From assembly GCA_019428855.1 (NCBI GenBank), contig JAHYJV010000011.1:1-35321 (forward strand): a stretch of 35,321 nucleotides of DNA, in the 5' to 3' direction. The position numbers and the translations under genes were made by a program. Positions 1 through 9,571 of the stretch are shown piece by piece (within the stretch, counting starts at the first letter, position 1; every line of letters starts with the position of its first letter). The notes under the pieces were generated by a model, which saw nothing but the letters and a program-made list of their open reading frames with translations, made no database searches and was not told where the DNA came from. Source of the DNA: Patescibacteria group bacterium (GTDB lineage: Bacteria > Patescibacteriota > Minisyncoccia > JAHIHE01 > JAGLIN01).

Positions 1-2
1 AT

Positions 3-275
3 GAAAAGTGGAAAGATTTCTTGCAAGAAAAGTCATTCAACTTTGAAACAGGAAAACTACATTACACTCACAAAAGATTAAGATCGGCTTATCGAAGTTT
101 AAAAACAAATTTGCCTTATCTTTTTACCTATCAGAAATATCCTCAATTAAAAATTCCCAATACTACTAATTCTTTGGATGGATCATTCTCCTATTTTAAA
201 ACTTTACTGAGAATTCACCGAGGAATGAGCAAGACTAAAAGATACAAGGCAATTTGTGAAATGCTTAAAAATTAA
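3..275 (+). mobile_element. Transposase, C-terminal fragment (5' end runs off the window)
   Basis: Frame 3 is open from the window edge (EKWKDFLQEKSFNFETGKLHYTHKRLRSAYRSL...); motif 'IPNTTNSLDGSFSYFKTLLRIHRGMSKTKR' resembles the C-terminus of DDE-type transposases ('NTTN.L.G.FS.LK...HRGLS'). Confidence 0.7.
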
Positions 276-323
276 GCACCCGAATTGACCATTAAGCCTA
301 ATTTAATAAATAATGAATAGCAA

Positions 324-1661
324 ATGGCCTTGATAGAAGTAAAGAAGGTAAGTGTCATCTACAACAAAGGTTTGACCAATGAATCAAATGCAGTTTTGGA
401 TATAAATTTGGAAATATACCCAGAGGAATATGTGATGATTTTTGGTCCGTCCGGATGTGGAAAATCTACACTCTTAAATCTAATTGCGGGGCTTGAAAAT
501 CCAACCGAAGGTGATATCATAATTGATGGGCAAAACATAAGTGAAATGGATTATGCCCAGATGTCCAGATTTCATTGTACAAAAATTGGCATGATTTTTC
601 AGGCCTATAATTTACTTTCTAGTTTGACTGTCAAAGATAACATTATTCTTCCGCAAGTTTTTTTGGGTAATCATGATTTCAAAGAGCGAAATAACAGAGC
701 TGATGTATTGCTTAAAAAATTTGGAATATATGAACATGCTAATAAAATTCCCACAGAGCTTTCTGGAGGGCAACAACAAAGAATTGGAATCGCGCGTTCC
801 TTAATTAATGATCAGCCAATAATTTTGGCAGATGAACCTGTGGGTAATCTAGATTCAAAATCAGCTGCAAATGTTCTTGATATCATTAAAGAACTTAATG
901 AAAAAAATAAAAAAACCATCGTCATGGTAACTCACAACCCTGAATATCTCGAATATGCACATCGTATATTTTATATGAAAGATGGAAGAATGACACATGT
1001 TGTCGTAAATAAAAAATCAAAACACCTGAAAAAGGATGTCACGCAGAAGGAAAAAGAGTTTGATTTATTAGCAAGATCTTTCCCTGGTCTTTCAGAAGCA
1101 CAACTTCATACCTTGATGATTCCGTTCAAGGCGAAAATTATGTCAGAATATTTATTAACATCTTTGAACACCGATCAAATACAGCGGATAGAAGAATTTA
1201 TTAAAAAGAGAATGTCTGGTAAGTTTTCTAAATATGAATTCAGGATGATGCTTGATAGATCGTTTGAAAAGGGTGGAATTGGCTTAGACGAAAGAACTGC
1301 CATCCAATATTCTTCCGAGACAGAAAAAATTATTCAAGGAGCAGGTTTGTTACAAAAAAATCTGAAAGACAAAGCAGAAAGCTTAAATTTAGAGGAATCC
1401 GTTTTAAAAGCAAAATTAATCTCCAGATATTTAATCCGTTCTTATATAGGAAATATTAGTGAGCAGCAGAAGAACAGATTGGAGCATCTTGTTGATATGA
1501 GATTTAAAAATGAAATTGAAGCAGAAACATTTGACAAAGTTTTGGACATGCCATCAAGTGAAGGCGGAGTTGGACTTGATAAAAGGGTTACTAAAAAAAT
1601 AACCAGAGATTTAGAAATAATACTTCTCGTAAAATTTGGAACTAGCACGGACATTAAATAA
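324..1661 (+). CDS. ABC transporter ATP-binding protein (LolD/MacB type) with ~200-aa C-terminal extension
   Basis: Walker A GPSGCGKST, signature LSGGQQQRIGIARSL, Walker B IILADEP, H-loop VTHNPEY; the extension contains a tandem internal repeat. Confidence 0.93.
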   Translation: MALIEVKKVSVIYNKGLTNESNAVLDINLEIYPEEYVMIFGPSGCGKSTLLNLIAGLENPTEGDIIIDGQNISEMDYAQMSRFHCTKIGMIFQAYNLLSSLTVKDNIILPQVFLGNHDFKERNNRADVLLKKFGIYEHANKIPTELSGGQQQRIGIARSLINDQPIILADEPVGNLDSKSAANVLDIIKELNEKNKKTIVMVTHNPEYLEYAHRIFYMKDGRMTHVVVNKKSKHLKKDVTQKEKEFDLLARSFPGLSEAQLHTLMIPFKAKIMSEYLLTSLNTDQIQRIEEFIKKRMSGKFSKYEFRMMLDRSFEKGGIGLDERTAIQYSSETEKIIQGAGLLQKNLKDKAESLNLEESVLKAKLISRYLIRSYIGNISEQQKNRLEHLVDMRFKNEIEAETFDKVLDMPSSEGGVGLDKRVTKKITRDLEIILLVKFGTSTDIK

Positions 1662-1682
1662 ATAATTATCTTATAATTTCAA

Positions 1683-2903
1683 ATGCAGTCAAAAGATATC
1701 ATACGACTTTCAACAAGAGTTTTCAAAACAAATAAGCTCAGAACTGGTCTTACAATTCTTGGTATTGGTGTTGGTATTGGTACAATCTTGTTTTTAGTTT
1801 CCTTTGGCTTTGGTTTGCAAAAAGTTATTCTAGAACAAATTACGACTTCGGATGCCTTATTAAGTCTGGATGTATATTCAGAATCATCTTCAATTATAGC
1901 ATTAGACAAGGAAAACCTAGAGAAAATTCAAGCAATTCCTGAGATAGATGAAGTAAGTCCGCTGATTGCAGTACCAGCCCAAATTGAAATTGACGGTTTG
2001 AGGAGTGGTACGGTCGTCAATGTTGTTGATGCATCATACTTTAATCTATCAGGAATGCAAATTGAAAAAGGAAGTTTTTTTGCTAAGGGTAATAGCAACA
2101 AGGCAGTTATCTCTTCGGCGACTTTAAGGTCTTTTAATATTGAAGATTTCGGCAGTGCTTTGGATAAGACTGTCACAATCAAGCTCTATCTCTCCCAAAA
2201 AAGAGAATTAGAAAGTGAAGAAATTCCCGTGGCTGAAATTGAAGAAATAAATCTAGCCTATGATTTTGATATTGTCGGTATTGTTGACGATGAGTATAAT
2301 TCCTTTTTATTTATCCCTTCTTCTGAAAATATTAAGAGTATGAATTTGCCCGATTATTCGACAGTAAAGATAAAAGTGAAGACTGAGAATGACCTTGAGG
2401 ATGTGCGAAATAAAATAATTGAAATGGGATTTGGTGTTTCAGCACTATCTGATATTATTGATGAAGCCAATAAAATATTTCAGGCGGTGCAAATTGTCCT
2501 CTCTCTTTTTGGAGCGGTTGCCTTAATTGTTTCTGCGATTGGAATGTTTAATACTATGACTATTGCTCTTTTGGAAAGAATTCAAGAGATTGGAATTATG
2601 AAAGCACTTGGTGCTTCGAGAAGTGATATTTGGAAATTATTTTTGATAGAATCTGTTATTATTGGTTTTCTAGGAGGTGTCAGCGGTATATTGATTGGTT
2701 TTCTGGGAGGAAAAGTCCTAAATTTCGGAATAAATAAATTAGCGAGTTCCCTTGGAGGTCAAGTAGTTGACTTATTTTATACCCCGACTGCTTTTGTTAT
2801 AATTATTTTAGTTTTTTCAACAGTAGTAGGTTTTATGACAGGTCTTTATCCAGCAAGAAGAGCTTCAAAATTAAACGCCTTGGATGCCTTAAGATATAAA
2901 TAG
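1683..2903 (+). CDS. FtsX/MacB-like ABC transporter permease
   Basis: N-terminal TM, MacB-type periplasmic region, C-terminal 'ERIQEIGIMKALGASRSDIWKLFLIES...GLYPARRASKLNALDALRYK' typical of FtsX permeases; adjacent to the ATPase. Confidence 0.92.
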   Translation: MQSKDIIRLSTRVFKTNKLRTGLTILGIGVGIGTILFLVSFGFGLQKVILEQITTSDALLSLDVYSESSSIIALDKENLEKIQAIPEIDEVSPLIAVPAQIEIDGLRSGTVVNVVDASYFNLSGMQIEKGSFFAKGNSNKAVISSATLRSFNIEDFGSALDKTVTIKLYLSQKRELESEEIPVAEIEEINLAYDFDIVGIVDDEYNSFLFIPSSENIKSMNLPDYSTVKIKVKTENDLEDVRNKIIEMGFGVSALSDIIDEANKIFQAVQIVLSLFGAVALIVSAIGMFNTMTIALLERIQEIGIMKALGASRSDIWKLFLIESVIIGFLGGVSGILIGFLGGKVLNFGINKLASSLGGQVVDLFYTPTAFVIIILVFSTVVGFMTGLYPARRASKLNALDALRYK

Positions 2904-2919
2904 AAACCTGATTTTATTA

Positions 2920-2948
2920 TTGATTTATACTTATATTTGTTTTATAAT
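2920..2948 (+). promoter_or_regulatory. Candidate sigma70 promoter for the response regulator gene
   Basis: TTGATT, 17 nt, TATAAT directly upstream of the ORF at 2969. Confidence 0.45.
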
Positions 2949-2968
2949 GTGAATAATGAAAATATTTT

Positions 2969-3355
2969 ATGAAAAAAACAAAAAAAATTGCAGTGGTCGA
3001 AGATGATCCTACCGTTAAGGAGATTTACGAGATTAAATTACGTTCCAATAATTACGAAGTAGTTTCTGCTGATAACGGACTACAAGCAGTAAAGATGATA
3101 ATCAAAGAAAAACCAGACTTGGTTTTGCTTGATATTCTTCTTCCGAAAATGGATGGATTTGATGTTATCGATAAGTTAAAAAAATCAGAGGATGTCAAAA
3201 TCAGAAAAGTTCCAGTTTTTATTGTTTCGAATTTATCAAGTAAAGAAGATATTGAGGAAGCAAAATATCTTGGTGTTGAGGACTATATTGTTAAAGCTAG
3301 GAGCAATCCGAACGATATTATAAAAAAAATAAAAGATTTTTTTGATCATGAATAA
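2969..3355 (+). CDS. Single-domain response regulator (REC)
   Basis: 'AVVEDDPTVKEIYEIKL', phospho-Asp 'DLVLLDILLPKMDGFDV', 'VPVFIVSNLS', 'GVEDYIVKA'; no output domain. Confidence 0.93.
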   Translation: MKKTKKIAVVEDDPTVKEIYEIKLRSNNYEVVSADNGLQAVKMIIKEKPDLVLLDILLPKMDGFDVIDKLKKSEDVKIRKVPVFIVSNLSSKEDIEEAKYLGVEDYIVKARSNPNDIIKKIKDFFDHE

Positions 3356-3386
3356 TGTTAATTTACATCGAAACTAATATAAAAAT

Positions 3387-4067
3387 ATGAAAGAAACCAG
3401 CAAAAAAGAAAGAAAAATATTTAAAAAAGATCCATATATGGAAAAATATGAAAAGAATATTATCCTTTTCGGATTATTTACTTTTATAATTTTATCGGTG
3501 ATATCTTTTGTTTTTATCATGCCGATGCTATTTGGTTTTTATAATAATATTAATCCTCAGCAAGGAGATGTTGCTGATAAGAATCAATATATTCAAAAAA
3601 ATCAAACTTCGTCTGAAACAAACTATAAATCCGGAATAACTCTTTTTGATGAAAAAAATTATTCTTCAGCCTTGGATTTTTTTAAAAAAGCAATTGATGA
3701 AGAGCCTAATAATATAAATTATTTAACAGAATATGCCATAACAAATTACAGATTAAAAAATTATAGTGAGGCGATTAAAACATATCAGAGGATTATTGTT
3801 ATTGATGAAAATAGTGTTTCATCTTACAATAGTATCGGTAATATATATTGGATTATGGAAAACTATGATGCAGCTGAAAATAATTTCAAAAAAGCGATAG
3901 AAATTAATCCAAGCATAATTTCAGCCTATAATAATTATGCTTTAATGCTTGATGAAAAAGGTCAAATTGAAGAAGCAAAAGAAATATTGCAACAAGGGAT
4001 GGAAGCAAACTCAGAAAATACGGAATTGAAACTTACTATGAGAATTATAGAAGGTAATGAGAATTAA
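3387..4067 (+). CDS. Membrane-anchored TPR-repeat protein
   Basis: N-terminal TM (IILFGLFTFIILSVISFVFIMPMLFGF) followed by TPR-like repeats (ALDFFKKAIDEEPNNINYLTEYA..., NFKKAIEINPSIISAYNNYALML). Confidence 0.85.
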   Translation: MKETSKKERKIFKKDPYMEKYEKNIILFGLFTFIILSVISFVFIMPMLFGFYNNINPQQGDVADKNQYIQKNQTSSETNYKSGITLFDEKNYSSALDFFKKAIDEEPNNINYLTEYAITNYRLKNYSEAIKTYQRIIVIDENSVSSYNSIGNIYWIMENYDAAENNFKKAIEINPSIISAYNNYALMLDEKGQIEEAKEILQQGMEANSENTELKLTMRIIEGNEN

Positions 4068-4087
4068 ATAAAAAAAATAATCTTATA

Positions 4088-5962
4088 TTGATGAAAGCCA
4101 AAACAAAAATAATTACCAAACCAGATATGTTGATTGAGATGTCTTGGGAAGTATGTAATAAAGTCGGCGGAATTTTTACGGTGCTGAGTTCAAAGGCAAA
4201 ACAAATGCAAAAGCGTTATCGAAATTCTTATTGTTTAGTAGGACCATATTTTGTTGATAAAAGTAGAGGTGTTTTTAAAGAGGAGCCTATTCCAGAAATT
4301 TATAAACAAGTTTATTCTGACCTAAAAGATGTCGGGATAATTCTTCATTTCGGAACTTGGGTTATTAAGGGAGAGCCGAAAGTTATTTTAGTTGATTTTA
4401 GTAATTTTTGGTATAATAAGGATGATATAAAAAAACAAATGTGGGAAAGCTTTGGAGTGGATTCGATAAGTAGTGCTTATGATTTTGATGAGCCAGTTTT
4501 GTGGAGCTGGACGGTTGGTATGTTAGTTGAAAAAATAGGTCAAGTACAACAAGACAAAAATATCGTGCTTCATGCTCATGAATGGCTTTCTGGAGGAGCA
4601 ATTTTATATCTCAAAAAAAATAATTCAAAAATATGTTCTGTTTTTACAACTCATGCTACAACCCTTGGCAGAACTATTGCAAGTCACGGCTTGGATTTAT
4701 ATTACGAATTAGATAAAATCAAGCCGACGGAAGAGGCGTATAAATATGGAGTTCAGGCAAAACATAATCTCGAAAAGGTATCTGCAGAAAATGCGAATGT
4801 TTTTACAACAGTAAGTCAAATTACTGCTTTAGAAGCCAAATATATTTTGGGTAAGGATGTCGATGTAATTTTGCCTAATGGTCTCGATATGTCTGAATTT
4901 CCGAGTTTCGAAGAGACAGCCTTGAAGCATAAACAATATCGCAATAGATTAAGAAGATTCGCTCTATATTATTTCTCGCCCTATTATAAAATTGATCTTG
5001 AGAACACTTTATTCTATTTTACTGCTAGTAGATATGAGTTTCATAACAAAGGTTTAGACATTTTCATTGAGTCTTTAGGAAAGCTCAATGAAAAAATGAA
5101 AAAAAACAATAGTAAAAAAAATATCGTAACTTTTTTTTATGTACCAGCTCAAATGACGAACATTAATCCAGACATTATTGAAGCCCGCGAATTTTTCAGG
5201 GATATTAAAGATTTATTGGAAGAGGAAGAGGATGATATAAAAGAAAATTTACTTTATACAATTTCGGCAGAAGAAAAAATAAACAAGAAATCAATATTTT
5301 CTGAAAGCTTTAATCTAGCTATGAAAAGTAAGCTTTTGAAACTAAAGTCAAAAAATGGTCCAGCTCCGCTCTCAACACATGAAATTTCTCAAGCAGAAAA
5401 TGATTCAATTTTGCGAGCTTTTAAAGCAGCTGGTCTGGAAAATAAAGAAGAGGACAAAGTTAAGGTTATTTTTTATCCAATATACTTAACTGGTGCAGAT
5501 GGCTTGAGTGACCTTGATTATTATCAAAGTATCCAAGCTTGCCATTTAGGTGCTTTTCCTTCTTATTATGAACCATGGGGTTATACTCCTTTGGAAACTG
5601 CCGCCCTCGGAGTTGCTTCCTTGACGAGCAATCTTTCTGGATTTGGAAAATATTTTTACAGCAATCTTCACGACAAAAAGAATCCCGGAATATATATCTT
5701 AGATATCGAAAATGAAAAAAGAGAAGACATTCTAAGAGAATTTGTCGATATTTTGTATAAGTATACGTTGTTTACCAAAAAACAAAGAATCGAAAATAAA
5801 ATGCAAGCACGGAAGGTGGCCTTTATGGCAGACTGGGAAAATTTTGTTGATTATTATGTTAAAGCACATGGTTTAGCTCTAGAAAGAAGTCAGAGTCAAA
5901 TCGTTTCAAGAGAAAAAACCTGTCAACAAGAGTCTAAATCTTATAAAAAAACCACATCTTGA
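4088..5962 (+). CDS. Glycogen synthase, GT3 (eukaryotic-type) family
   Basis: 'EMSWEVCNKVGGIFTVLSSKAK', 'FTTHATTLGR', 'VILPNGLD', 'ASRYEFHNKGLDIFIESLGKLN', 'FPSYYEPWGYTPLETAALGVASLTSNLSGFG' match GYS/GT3 hallmarks rather than GT5 GlgA. Confidence 0.88.
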   Translation: MMKAKTKIITKPDMLIEMSWEVCNKVGGIFTVLSSKAKQMQKRYRNSYCLVGPYFVDKSRGVFKEEPIPEIYKQVYSDLKDVGIILHFGTWVIKGEPKVILVDFSNFWYNKDDIKKQMWESFGVDSISSAYDFDEPVLWSWTVGMLVEKIGQVQQDKNIVLHAHEWLSGGAILYLKKNNSKICSVFTTHATTLGRTIASHGLDLYYELDKIKPTEEAYKYGVQAKHNLEKVSAENANVFTTVSQITALEAKYILGKDVDVILPNGLDMSEFPSFEETALKHKQYRNRLRRFALYYFSPYYKIDLENTLFYFTASRYEFHNKGLDIFIESLGKLNEKMKKNNSKKNIVTFFYVPAQMTNINPDIIEAREFFRDIKDLLEEEEDDIKENLLYTISAEEKINKKSIFSESFNLAMKSKLLKLKSKNGPAPLSTHEISQAENDSILRAFKAAGLENKEEDKVKVIFYPIYLTGADGLSDLDYYQSIQACHLGAFPSYYEPWGYTPLETAALGVASLTSNLSGFGKYFYSNLHDKKNPGIYILDIENEKREDILREFVDILYKYTLFTKKQRIENKMQARKVAFMADWENFVDYYVKAHGLALERSQSQIVSREKTCQQESKSYKKTTS

Positions 5963-5986
5963 CAATATTTATTGTTTGTATATAAT
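5959..5986 (+). promoter_or_regulatory. Sigma70-like promoter for rpoB
   Basis: TTGACA, 16 nt, TATAAT about 230 bp upstream of rpoB. Confidence 0.7.
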
Positions 5987-6041
5987 GAATATACTTGAAT
6001 ACAAGTCAAAAATTGATATATGATTTATAAAATCATCAGAT

Positions 6042-6123
6042 AAATACGGGATGCCCTTTCATGCCTGCAGTGTTTGCTGTTTAGGCTTGTTTTTGTGTCT
6101 TTGAAATATTTTTTACCGTATTT
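6042..6123 (+). promoter_or_regulatory. Structured 5' leader RNA of rpoB
   Basis: AAATACGG (6042-6049) is perfectly complementary to CCGTATTT (6116-6123); the interior contains GCCTgCAG...CTGtttAGGC. Confidence 0.5.
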
Positions 6124-6216
6124 TAGATTTTCGTTTAAAAGTGTTCTTTTTCGTTATTATATTAAAAATGGATATAATAATTTATTTTGCTAATAATTAA
6201 CTTATTTTTATAAAAT

Positions 6217-9200
6217 ATGTCAATACTCAAAATCAAAGAGGCGACTAGCTTAAAATCAAATAGGAAATATTTTAATGAAATAGATGAAGTAGTAAATGCC
6301 CCTTATCTAATCAAGTCTCAAATAACTTCTTATAATTGGTTTATCGAAATAGGACTTCGCGAATTGCTAGAAGAAGTGTCTCCAATTATTAGCTTTAATA
6401 AACAGCTAGAGCTGGATTTTGTTGATTATTATTTAGACAAGCCTAAATATGATGAAGAAACATCAAAAAAGAAAAATCTTTCTTATGAGGCACCTCTCCG
6501 ATGTAAGGTGAGATTAGTAAGTAAAGAAGATAATTTTAAAAAAGAACAAGAAATTTATTTTGGAGAGTTCCCGCTAATGACAAAGCGAGGAACTTTTATT
6601 ATTAACGGAGTCGAAAGAGTGGTAGTAAGTCAGTTGATAAAATCACCAGGCACATTTTTTTCTCTTGTGACTGAGAAAGAAGATAAGAGATATTTTGGGG
6701 CAAAACTAATCCCGACCAGGGGTGCTTGGCTTGAGGTTGAAACAGAAGCTAGCGGGGCGATTTTTGTGAAGATAGATAAAAAAAGGAAAGTCGCAATAAC
6801 TTCTCTTTTGAGAGCTTTTGGGAATAGTACAGACAAACAGCTTTTGGAATTGTTTTCAGATGTAGATACGGGTAATGTTAAATTTATTGAAGCTACAATA
6901 GCCAAAGATATTGCCAAGACCAAGGGTGAGGGGTTTATTGAAGTTTATAAAAGAATTAGACCGGGAGATCTTGCTACAGCTGATAATGCCAGACAATTAA
7001 TTGAAGGAATGTTTTTCAAATTTGATCGATACGATCTTGGTAAAGTTGGTAGACATAAGATAAATCAAAGGTTAAATATAGATTTAGCAGATACAGTTGA
7101 AAACAGAGTATTTCAATCTAGTGACTTAATTGCTGTCATAAAAGAAATTATTAGATTAAATAATACTCCAGGTTCCGTGGCCGACGATATTGACCATCTT
7201 GGAAATAGAAGAGTAAGAACTGTCGGAGAATTAATTCAGGAAAGATTTCGTCTTGGATTTATGAGAGTTGAAAGAAATATTAAAGACCGCATGAGTACTT
7301 TGGATATTAATACTGCTTCGCCTTCGCAATTAATCAATACTAGACCGTTGATTGCTGTTATTCGAGAATTTTTTATGTCTTCTCAACTTTGTCAGTTTAT
7401 GGATCAAGTAAATCCACTTTCTGAGCTTGAACATAAGAGAAGATTATCAGCTATGGGTCCAGGAGGACTTACCAGGGAAAGAGCTGGCTTTGAAGTTCGT
7501 GATGTGCATCGTTCTCATTATGGCAGAGTATGTCCAATTCAAACCCCTGAAGGACCAAATATCGGTTTAGTGGGACATCTTGCTCTTTATGCCACCATAA
7601 ATGAATATGGTTTTCTGGAAACTCCTTATCGAAAAGTTAAAGATGGGAAAGTGTCAGAAAATATTGAATATCTTGATGCGTCTGAGGAAGAAGAGGCTAT
7701 TATTGCTCATGCGAGTGTTCCATATGACCGAAAAACTCAAATGTTTACCCAAAAAGAAGTGCAGGCCCGAGTCAAAGGAAGGCCAGGAATTATTGAGGCT
7801 GAAAAGGTAAACTATATGGATGTTTCTCCAAATCAAGCAATTAGCGTTGCAACTTCTTTGATTCCTTTTTTAGAAAATGATGATGCTCATCGAGCTTTAA
7901 TGGGCTCGAACATGCAACGACAGGCTGTAACTTGTATTGTGTCTCAATCACCAGTAGTGGGTACGGGTTTAGAAAAAAGAGCCGCTGAAGATTCTGGTCA
8001 TGTTATTCTAGCGGAAGAAGACGGTGAAGTTACTGAATTAGATGGAGCACATATCAAAATCAAAAATAAGAATGGAACTTCTTTGACCTATAACCTTCAT
8101 AATTTTGTCAGGTCTAATGCTGCAACCTGTATGACTCAACATCCAAGAGTTGCTAAAGGGCAGAAAATTAAAAAAGGAGATTTAGTTGCTGATGGCTCTG
8201 GTACTGAAAACGGCGAACTTGCTCTTGGACAAAATCTTGTAGTTGCTTTTATCCCTTGGGCAGGATGTAATTTTGAAGATGCAATTATACTATCTCAAAG
8301 AGTTGTTGAAGAGGACAGATTCAGCTCAATTCATATCGAAGATTTTTCCATTGATGTGCGTGATACAAAATTAGGGCCAGAGGTTGTTACTTGTGATATC
8401 CCAAATATAGGAGAAGATAAATTAAAAGATCTCGACGAAGAAGGTATTGTCAGAATTGGAGCAGAAGTTCGTTCGGGAGATATTTTGGTTGGTAAGATTA
8501 CCCCTAAGGGAGAAAGTGATTTAACTGCCGAAGAAAGACTCTTGCGGTCAATTTTTGGAGAAAAAGCAAGGGATGTTAAAGATACTTCCTTATACCTTCA
8601 ACATGGGGAGCAAGGTAAAGTTGTGGATGTAAAAATATTTTCCAGAGATCAAGGTGATAAATTATCAAGTGGAGTGATTAAGAAAATTCAAGTTAGTGTA
8701 GCCCAACTTCGTAAAATTCAAGTGGGAGATAAGCTTGCTGGAAGGCATGGGAACAAAGGTGTAATTTCCACAATTTTGCCAGTTGAAGATATGCCCTATC
8801 TTGAAGATGGATCTACGGTTGATATAATTTTAAATCCGTTAGGAGTTGCTTCTCGTATGAATATTGGACAGATTTTAGAAACTCATCTTGGTTGGGCTGC
8901 CAGTAAACTTGGATATAAGGTTGCTTGTCAATCCCTCAACGGTGTGACTGAAGAGCAGATTAAGGGAGAACTTCGAAAAGCTGATTTGCCAGAAGATGGA
9001 AAGGTGCAGCTTTTTGATGGTAGAACTGGAAAGGCATTTGAAAATCTTTCGACCGTGGGAGTCACTTACATCTTGAAATTAAATCATCTTGTTGAAGATA
9101 AAATTCATATGCGTTCTATCGGTCCTTACTCTCTCATCACTCAACAGCCACTTGGAGGGAAGGCTCAATTTGGTGGACAGAGGTTTGGAGAAATGGAGGT

Positions 9201-9528
9201 ATGGGCACTAGAAGGACACGGTGCCGCACATACTTTGCAGGAAGTACTAACTATAAAATCAGATGATGTCTTGGGAAGATCAAAGGCCTATGAATCTATT
9301 ATAAAAGGGGAGTCAATAAAGAGTCCTCATATTCCAGCTTCTTTTCATGTTTTAGTGAATGAACTGAAAGCTCTTGGCCTGAGTGTTGATCTTTTAGGTG
9401 CCAAGGAACAAAAAGTGGACGAGGAAGGCGAAGAAAACATTGAAAATGGTGACGATGAAAAGATGGAAGAAAAAATAGAAATCAAAAATAAAACAGAAAA
9501 TGATATTGCTTCTGCAGATAAGATCTAA
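6217..9528 (+). CDS. rpoB: DNA-directed RNA polymerase subunit beta
   Basis: 'FMDQVNPLSELEHKRRLSAMGPGGLTRERAGFEVRDVHRSHYGRVCPIQTPEGPNIGL', 'KLAGRHGNKGVIS', 'GGQRFGEMEVWALEGHGAAHTLQE'. Confidence 0.99.
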   Translation: MSILKIKEATSLKSNRKYFNEIDEVVNAPYLIKSQITSYNWFIEIGLRELLEEVSPIISFNKQLELDFVDYYLDKPKYDEETSKKKNLSYEAPLRCKVRLVSKEDNFKKEQEIYFGEFPLMTKRGTFIINGVERVVVSQLIKSPGTFFSLVTEKEDKRYFGAKLIPTRGAWLEVETEASGAIFVKIDKKRKVAITSLLRAFGNSTDKQLLELFSDVDTGNVKFIEATIAKDIAKTKGEGFIEVYKRIRPGDLATADNARQLIEGMFFKFDRYDLGKVGRHKINQRLNIDLADTVENRVFQSSDLIAVIKEIIRLNNTPGSVADDIDHLGNRRVRTVGELIQERFRLGFMRVERNIKDRMSTLDINTASPSQLINTRPLIAVIREFFMSSQLCQFMDQVNPLSELEHKRRLSAMGPGGLTRERAGFEVRDVHRSHYGRVCPIQTPEGPNIGLVGHLALYATINEYGFLETPYRKVKDGKVSENIEYLDASEEEEAIIAHASVPYDRKTQMFTQKEVQARVKGRPGIIEAEKVNYMDVSPNQAISVATSLIPFLENDDAHRALMGSNMQRQAVTCIVSQSPVVGTGLEKRAAEDSGHVILAEEDGEVTELDGAHIKIKNKNGTSLTYNLHNFVRSNAATCMTQHPRVAKGQKIKKGDLVADGSGTENGELALGQNLVVAFIPWAGCNFEDAIILSQRVVEEDRFSSIHIEDFSIDVRDTKLGPEVVTCDIPNIGEDKLKDLDEEGIVRIGAEVRSGDILVGKITPKGESDLTAEERLLRSIFGEKARDVKDTSLYLQHGEQGKVVDVKIFSRDQGDKLSSGVIKKIQVSVAQLRKIQVGDKLAGRHGNKGVISTILPVEDMPYLEDGSTVDIILNPLGVASRMNIGQILETHLGWAASKLGYKVACQSLNGVTEEQIKGELRKADLPEDGKVQLFDGRTGKAFENLSTVGVTYILKLNHLVEDKIHMRSIGPYSLITQQPLGGKAQFGGQRFGEMEVWALEGHGAAHTLQEVLTIKSDDVLGRSKAYESIIKGESIKSPHIPASFHVLVNELKALGLSVDLLGAKEQKVDEEGEENIENGDDEKMEEKIEIKNKTENDIASADKI

Positions 9529-9571
9529 ACGATGAATAAGCTTTATAGTTATAAATTAATTTTCAAAATAT

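Noticed and set aside
7380-7500. Rifampicin-resistance signature in RpoB
   Set aside because: Rif-region reads SSQLCQFMDQVNPLSELEHKRRLSAMGPGG; key Asp/His/Ser positions are retained and the Cys/Val differences alone do not support a resistance claim.
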